From: DASXYU01 sp036502295
GTDB lineage: Bacteria; Actinomycetota; Actinomycetes; Mycobacteriales; Jatrophihabitantaceae
Direction of reading: 5' to 3'
Assembly (NCBI GenBank): GCA_036502295.1
Contig: DASXYU010000027.1
Coordinates: 1-20,904, forward strand
Length of the DNA stretch: 20,904 nucleotides
Below the pieces are notes generated by a model that worked only from the letters and a program-made list of their open reading frames with translations, searched no databases and was not told the DNA's origin. The first letter of the stretch is position 1. Each line of letters begins with the position of its first letter. This document shows, piece after piece, positions 16,358 to 20,904 of the stretch. Made by a program: the position numbers and the translations under genes.

Positions 16358-17212
16358 CTACGCGACTTGAGTGATCGTCACCTCGACTGACAATTCGGTG
16401 GCACCGGGATCACCCGCGACGATGCCCTTGATCGGCGGCACGTCGGCATAGTCGCGGCCGTTGCCGACCATCACATGCCGGTCGAGGACGGGGGCGGCGT
16501 TGGTCGGGTCGTGCGCGGTCCACTCGTCCAGCCACCATTCCACCCAGGCGTGGCTCTCGCCGACAACGGGTGTCCCGAGTTCGGCCTGCGCACCCGGGTG
16601 CAGGTAGCCGGAGACGTAGCGGGCGGGTATTCCCACGTGCCGCAGCGCACCGACGACGAGGTGTGCGTAGTCCTGACAGACGCCCTTGCGCGCCGCCCAT
16701 GCCTCCCCTGCCACCGTCGCGACACCGGTCGAGCCCGCCTCGTAGGTCATCGCCTCGTAAACGGCATCGTTGATGGCATGGGCGGCCGCGCGCGGAGTGG
16801 CGGCTGAACCGGCGAGCTCTTCGGCAAGGGCCGCGAGATCGGCCGGCGGTTCGGTGCTGTGGGTTTGCGGCAGGAACTCGCAGTACGCGTCGAGTGACTG
16901 CTGCTGGTGCAGCGCGTCCCAGCTCATCGCCTCGTCCGCCACCGGGCGCCGCGCGGCATCGACCTCCACGAGGCTGCTGGCGTTGACGACGAGGTCGCGA
17001 TGTGGCGTCCCCACCTCGAAGACCCGTACCTGCGTTCCCCAGTAGTCGACGTAGCGGTAGAGCCAGCTCGCCTGGTCGACGTCGACGTCGGACTCGAGCG
17101 CGACCTGCCACGGCAACGAGAGCGGCGTGAGGCGTGCCTCGTTGAAACTCGCGGCGACCGACTCCTTGTAGACGTAGCGCGAGTGGTGCCGGATGCGGTA
17201 GCGCGCGCTCAT
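16358..17212 (-). CDS. Transglutaminase-like cysteine peptidase family protein
   Basis: A 284-residue protein with an N-terminal beta-rich domain (RYRIRHHSRYVYKESVAASFNEARLTP) and a C-terminal transglutaminase core. The triad is visible: C179 in RKGVCQDYAHLV, H221 in GESHAWVEWW and D235 in TAHDPTN. Such prokaryotic proteins are thought to cleave or exchange amide bonds rather than crosslink proteins. It is third in an overlapping run after the ATP-grasp and alpha-E genes; its ATG overlaps the alpha-E stop as ATGA. This association is widely conserved and has been proposed as a system making and processing a peptide-like product or modification; the substrate is unknown. Confidence 0.9.
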   Translation of the reverse strand: MSARYRIRHHSRYVYKESVAASFNEARLTPLSLPWQVALESDVDVDQASWLYRYVDYWGTQVRVFEVGTPHRDLVVNASSLVEVDAARRPVADEAMSWDALHQQQSLDAYCEFLPQTHSTEPPADLAALAEELAGSAATPRAAAHAINDAVYEAMTYEAGSTGVATVAGEAWAARKGVCQDYAHLVVGALRHVGIPARYVSGYLHPGAQAELGTPVVGESHAWVEWWLDEWTAHDPTNAAPVLDRHVMVGNGRDYADVPPIKGIVAGDPGATELSVEVTITQVA

Positions 17213-18138
17213 GAGGCCATCCAGGCGGTGACGACACCGCGCGGAAAGTAGCGTCGTGACACCGCATCGTCAGCTGCTGAACAGGCTGCTTGAACTCGCT
17301 CCATCACATCGTAGATGTCGTCCACGATCTCCTGCGTCGGTGCGAACTCCAGTTCCGAGCGGATCATGCCGAGCAGGCGGTGCGCCTCGCCGCCACGTGA
17401 GTGGTGCCGCTCGGTGAGGCCGTGCGCCACAGCGAGTTCGTCGAGGCAGTCCTCGGCCGTGCTGAGCGAGCTCATCAACGTCCTCGGAAAGAGCGGGTCG
17501 AGCAGCAGGAACTCGATCGCCTGCCGATCGCCGATCGCGCCCTGCGCTTGGCGCAGGAACGCCGAGTAGGCGCCGCAACTCTGCAGCAACGTGATCCAGG
17601 ACGGCCCGACGTCGCCGGCCAGCGCGCGCGCAGCGGCGAGGCGTGCCGTCATGTCGGCACGCTCGATGGCACGGCCGAGGACGAGGAAGTGATAAGCCTC
17701 GTCGCGGCTCAGCGTGCCCTCCGCGGTGCCGTTGAACGCCGCGGCCCTTTCACGCACCCACGTGAGGAACGCGTGCGGGGCGGACAGGCGGACCAGCTTG
17801 CCGGCCTCGTGCCACGTGACGTTGATGCTCTCCCACATCTCGCTGGAGACCACCTCGCGGCTCGTCCTCGCGTTCTCGCGCGCGGCCGCGATAGAACCGA
17901 CGACCGAGGACGGGCTCCCCGTGTCCCAGGCGAGGGCATCGAGGACGTCGTTGGTGTCTACGGGGCCTTCGATCTCGTGCCCCATCGCGGCGAGCAGGCT
18001 CGCGCAGACGACCCCCTCAGGGGCCCACGGGTCGTCGAGCAACAAGCTGAGGTGGACGTCGAGGATGCGACTGGTGTCCTCGGCCCGCTCGACGTAACGG
18101 CCGATCCAGTACAGCGACTCCGCAAGCCGGCTCAGCAT
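17209..18138 (-). CDS. Alpha-E domain protein (DUF403)
   Basis: A 309-residue all-helical protein. Family hallmarks: start MLSRLAESLYWIGRYVERAEDTSRILDVH, the repeat-like ExxYxxLxxGRxIERADM stretch (DEAYHFLVLGRAIERADMTARL), LLLDPLFPRTL, and the C-terminal SRRYF. The ER-rich helices are thought to form the functional core. No enzymatic activity is established. It partners genomically with circularly permuted ATP-grasp and transglutaminase-like proteins. The ATG at 18138 overlaps the ATP-grasp stop by 7 nt and has a weak ribosome site (GGTGG), suggesting that its translation depends on the upstream gene. Confidence 0.9.
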   Translation of the reverse strand: MLSRLAESLYWIGRYVERAEDTSRILDVHLSLLLDDPWAPEGVVCASLLAAMGHEIEGPVDTNDVLDALAWDTGSPSSVVGSIAAARENARTSREVVSSEMWESINVTWHEAGKLVRLSAPHAFLTWVRERAAAFNGTAEGTLSRDEAYHFLVLGRAIERADMTARLAAARALAGDVGPSWITLLQSCGAYSAFLRQAQGAIGDRQAIEFLLLDPLFPRTLMSSLSTAEDCLDELAVAHGLTERHHSRGGEAHRLLGMIRSELEFAPTQEIVDDIYDVMERVQAACSAADDAVSRRYFPRGVVTAWMAS

Positions 18139-19703
18139 GTGGCACCACCGGACTGCTGTTGCTGCTGCGGCTGGTAGGTCGTCACCGTCGGTTCGGCGGC
18201 TTCAACCGGCTTCGGCATCGGGGACCGCGCGATCGTCACCGTCTCGACCGGACGTGGCACGACCGGTCGCGCCTCACCGGCGAGCACCCAGGTGTCCTTC
18301 GAGCCTCCGCCCTGGCTGGAGTTCACCACCAGCGAGCCCTTCCGCAGCGCGACGCGGGTGAGGCCACCGGGAAGCACCCAGACGTCATCACCGTCGTTCA
18401 CCGCGAAAGGACGCAGGTCGACGTGGCGTCCTTCGATCGCATCGCCGGCAAGCGTCGGCACCGTCGAGAGCTGCACGACTGGCTGAGCGATCCAGCCACG
18501 CGGGTCGGCGATGAGGCGTCCCCGCAACGCGTCCAGCTCCGCCTTCGTGGCCGCGGGACCGACGACGAGGCCCTTGCCGCCCGCGCCGTCCACCGGCTTC
18601 ACCACGAGCTCGGCGAGACGGTCGAGCACCTCATCGAGGGCACCCGGCTCCTCGAGACGCCACGTGTCGACGTTGGGCAGCACCGGCTCCTCGCTGAGGT
18701 AGTAGCGCACGAGGTCGGGCATGTACGTGTAGAGCAGCTTGTCGTCGGCGACGCCGTTGCCCACCGCGTTGGCGATGGTCACATTGCCGGCGCGCGCCGC
18801 AGTGAGCAGGCCGGGGCAGCCGAGCATCGAATCAGGACGGAACTGCACCGGGTCGAGGAAGTCGTCGTCCACGCGACGGTAGATCACGTCGACGCGGCGC
18901 TCGCCGGTGGTCGAACGCATCCGCACCACGCCACCGGAGCAGATGAGGTCACGTCCCTCGACGAGCTCGACACCCATTGCCCGCGCCACCCAGGCGTGCT
19001 CGAAGTACGCACTGTTGTAGACGCCCGGCGTGAGGACGACGACGCAGGGATCGGTGACTCCGCGCGGTGCCGCAGCGCGCAGCGCGGCGAGAAGCCGCTG
19101 CGGGTACTGCGACACCGGACGCAGCCGGATCTTGGAGAGGACGTCGGCCCACTGCTGGCGCATCGCGCTGCGGTTGGCGAGGACGTAGCTCACGCCGGAG
19201 GGGACGCGGACGTTGTCCTCCAGGACGCGGAACGTCCCTTGCTCGTCACGGATGAGGTCGATGCCGCTGACGTGCACGCGCACACCGTTCGGCGGTTCGA
19301 TGCCGTAGGCCTCGCGCTTGAAGTTCGTCGAGCTCGTGATGAGCTGGCGCGGCAGCACGCCGTCGTCGAAGACCTTGCCGCGGCCGTAGACGTCGGCGAG
19401 GAAAGCTTCGAGAGCACGGACCCGCTGCCGCACACCCTGGTCGATCGTCTCCCAGCTCTGCGCGTCGATGACGCGGGGCAGGATGTCGGTCGGGAAGGGG
19501 CGCTCCTCGCCGCCGACGTCGAAGGTGACGCCCTGGTTGAGGTACGTCCTGGCGAGGGCGTCCTGGCCGGCGCGAAGGTCGGCGGCGCCGCTGCGCTGCA
19601 GCGACTCATAGACCGCGGAGTAGGCCGACCGCACCGAGCCGTCGGGGGCGACCATCTCGTCCCAGGCGGCTCCTAGCTGGTAATCGTCGAACACGTCGGC
19701 CAT
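18132..19703 (-). CDS. Circularly permuted ATP-grasp protein (DUF404/DUF407 type)
   Basis: A 523-residue predicted amide-bond-forming ligase. Family stretches: an N-terminal helix pair, ERPFPTDILPRVID, VFDDGVLPRQLITSS, GIDLIRDEQGTFRVLEDNVRVPSGVSYVLANR (ATP-grasp), PGVYNSAYFEHAWVARAMGVELVEGRDL, VIYRRVDDDFLDP, NAVGNGVADDKLLYTYMPD, ELVVKPVDGAGGKGLVVGP and the closing SSQGGGSKDTWVL. The last 48 residues (476-523) are a Pro/Val-rich tail ending in a Gln run and SGGATC. The ATG at 19703 has AAGG 9 nt upstream. First gene of the overlapping trio with alpha-E and transglutaminase; dapC lies 59 bp upstream on the same strand. Substrates are unknown. Confidence 0.91.
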   Translation of the reverse strand: MADVFDDYQLGAAWDEMVAPDGSVRSAYSAVYESLQRSGAADLRAGQDALARTYLNQGVTFDVGGEERPFPTDILPRVIDAQSWETIDQGVRQRVRALEAFLADVYGRGKVFDDGVLPRQLITSSTNFKREAYGIEPPNGVRVHVSGIDLIRDEQGTFRVLEDNVRVPSGVSYVLANRSAMRQQWADVLSKIRLRPVSQYPQRLLAALRAAAPRGVTDPCVVVLTPGVYNSAYFEHAWVARAMGVELVEGRDLICSGGVVRMRSTTGERRVDVIYRRVDDDFLDPVQFRPDSMLGCPGLLTAARAGNVTIANAVGNGVADDKLLYTYMPDLVRYYLSEEPVLPNVDTWRLEEPGALDEVLDRLAELVVKPVDGAGGKGLVVGPAATKAELDALRGRLIADPRGWIAQPVVQLSTVPTLAGDAIEGRHVDLRPFAVNDGDDVWVLPGGLTRVALRKGSLVVNSSQGGGSKDTWVLAGEARPVVPRPVETVTIARSPMPKPVEAAEPTVTTYQPQQQQQSGGATC

Positions 19704-19762
19704 TCCCGAACCTTATGGACGCTATGTATCGCCCCGATTACGAGTTGATTTTCGCCAACTCT

Positions 19763-20866
19763 CTATCCGAGGCGGCCGGTGAGACGATCCAGGTCCGCCT
19801 CTGGGCGGACCGCGGCGACGCGGAAGAAACCCGCACCGGCCTCACCGTAGAACTCCCCGGGCGAGACGACAATGCCGATCCGTTCCGCAAGGTCACGGGT
19901 GGCTTCCCACGCGTCGCCGGTGGGTGCCTTCACCCAGAGATAGAAGGCGCCCTCGGGCAGCTCACAGGGATAGCCGAGACCCTCAAGGATCTCCCGCAGC
20001 CGCGTCAACCGGGCGAGATAGCGCGCACGCTGCCGCTCCACATGCTCGTCATCGCCGAGCGCAACAACGGCGGCGGCCTGCACCGGCCCCGGCGCCATGA
20101 AGCCGGCGTGCTTGCGGACCTCGCGCAGGTAGTGCACCAACTCGGGATCACCGGCGTAGAAGCCGATGCGCGCGCCGGCGAAGTTGTCGCGCTTGGAGAG
20201 CGAATGCACGGCGACCACACCGGCCGTCCCGTGGCTGAGGATCGTCCTGCCCGGGCCGTTCCAGGTGAACTCGGCGTAGCACTCGTCGGAGAAGACCGGC
20301 ACTTCGTGGCTGCGCCCCCACTCGGCCGCGGCGCCGAGGTCGAGCAGGTCACCGGTCGGGTTGCTGGGCGAGTTCACCCACAAGCACAGCGCGCGGGTCG
20401 CGTCGTCCTCGCCGATCTCGTCGAGGTTCGCGTACGGCACCGCGCGGCAGCCGGCGAGCGTCGCCCCCATCTCGTAGGTGGGGTAACTGATCGCCGGGTA
20501 CAGGACGGTGTCGCGCGACGGGTCGCGCAGCTTGAGGTACTGCGGCAGCGAGGCGACGAACTCCTTCGTCCCGACCACCGCGGCAACCTCGCGGTCCGGG
20601 TCGACGGTGGCGCCGAGGCGGCGGGCGATCCACTCCGCGGCGGCGCGGCGGAACGCCGGTGTGCCGATCGACGGCGGGTAGCTGCGGGCCGCCTCGGGGT
20701 TGGCGAGTGCGGCCATCACCGCGGCGGGCGGCGGGTCGCACGGATCGCCGATGGAGAGGTCGACCGCACCTCCGTGCTCCGGCGCCGGCCAGTGCTTGGC
20801 GGCGATCACCTTAACCTCGTCCAGCCGGTCGTACGGGTACGGCGGCGGCACGAAACCTTTCGTCAC
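19763..20866 (-). CDS. dapC: Succinyldiaminopimelate transaminase, actinobacterial DapC type
   Basis: A 367-residue PLP-dependent class I/II aminotransferase in lysine and meso-diaminopimelate synthesis, transferring the amino group to N-succinyl-2-amino-6-ketopimelate. Visible are LSIGDPCDPPP (37-47), YPPSIGTPAFRRA, VVGTKEFVASLP, NSPSNPTG (165-172), SDECYAEF (193-200), and the PLP lysine K225 in HSLSKRDNFAGARIGF. The frame is open to a GTG at 20893, but the GTG at 20866 has AAAGGG 5 nt upstream and starts where family members do. In actinobacteria a ferredoxin gene often lies just upstream; only 38 bases of the window remain, so this cannot be checked. Confidence 0.9.
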   Translation of the reverse strand: MTKGFVPPPYPYDRLDEVKVIAAKHWPAPEHGGAVDLSIGDPCDPPPAAVMAALANPEAARSYPPSIGTPAFRRAAAEWIARRLGATVDPDREVAAVVGTKEFVASLPQYLKLRDPSRDTVLYPAISYPTYEMGATLAGCRAVPYANLDEIGEDDATRALCLWVNSPSNPTGDLLDLGAAAEWGRSHEVPVFSDECYAEFTWNGPGRTILSHGTAGVVAVHSLSKRDNFAGARIGFYAGDPELVHYLREVRKHAGFMAPGPVQAAAVVALGDDEHVERQRARYLARLTRLREILEGLGYPCELPEGAFYLWVKAPTGDAWEATRDLAERIGIVVSPGEFYGEAGAGFFRVAAVRPEADLDRLTGRLG

Positions 20867-20904
20867 GCGATCCCTTTCCCGTCGAGTGGTCACTTGTAGC
20901 GTCG

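Noticed and set aside
19742..19761. Hairpin GAGTTG/CAACTC just after dapC as a terminator
   Set aside because: Only 6 bp with weak composition, an 8-nt loop and no T tract; not convincing.
19715..20899. 394-codon plus-strand frame opposite dapC
   Set aside because: Antisense shadow of a clearly recognisable aminotransferase with its PLP lysine and NPTG motif on the minus strand.

Overview
The window is high-GC chromosomal DNA of an actinobacterium. MtrA-MtrB-LpqB, a WhiB2-type regulator, a DUF3499 zinc protein next to a degenerate Zincin_1 protein, long-form S-adenosylhomocysteine hydrolase and the ManA/Trm112-like/ManB cluster together form a conserved actinobacterial core neighbourhood, known in broadly this order from Mycobacterium and Streptomyces. 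I cannot assign a genus. Coding density is very high: most neighbours overlap by a few bases or lie tens of bases apart, GTG starts are common, and no gene-free stretch exceeds 300 bases.

Layout. 1-5353, all minus strand: hpf (5' end only), comF, lpqB, mtrB and mtrA, an envelope-signalling operon (mtrA-mtrB-lpqB) followed by comF and the ribosome hibernation factor. 5477-8652, minus: manA and S-adenosylhomocysteine hydrolase. The ahcY reading frame is open 124 codons upstream of its natural start, and this extension encodes a MerR-type DNA-binding domain. 8677-10063: a CDF cation transporter (minus) and a divergent OsmC-type thiol peroxidase (plus). 10062-11070: a DUF559/AbiEi-like nuclease gene (minus) bracketed by two related palindromes, the second being a perfect 22-bp inverted repeat; this looks like an inserted unit. 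11074-13024, minus: Trm112-like protein, ManB and DUF3499. 13085-14292, plus: degenerate Zincin_1 protein and a DinB-fold mycothiol-dependent enzyme. whiB (minus) meets the latter at a shared CTAG, and its promoter contains a clean palindrome. 14770-16296, plus: an ALDH7-type dehydrogenase. 16358-20866, minus: DapC-like aminotransferase, then an overlapping trio of circularly permuted ATP-grasp, alpha-E and transglutaminase-like proteins.

How the genes fit together. ManA and ManB interconvert fructose-6-P, mannose-6-P and mannose-1-P for GDP-mannose and cell-envelope mannosylation. MtrAB/LpqB links envelope state and division to transcription. AhcY drains S-adenosylhomocysteine from methylation reactions. 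DapC belongs to lysine/diaminopimelate synthesis and the ALDH7 enzyme probably to lysine catabolism. The ATP-grasp/alpha-E/transglutaminase trio is a predicted amide-bond-forming and processing system of unknown product.

The best leads for something new are the in-frame MerR-AhcY arrangement with its own internal ribosome binding site, the palindrome-flanked DUF559 gene, the palindrome inside the whiB promoter, and the Gln-rich, Cys-ending tail of the ATP-grasp protein.
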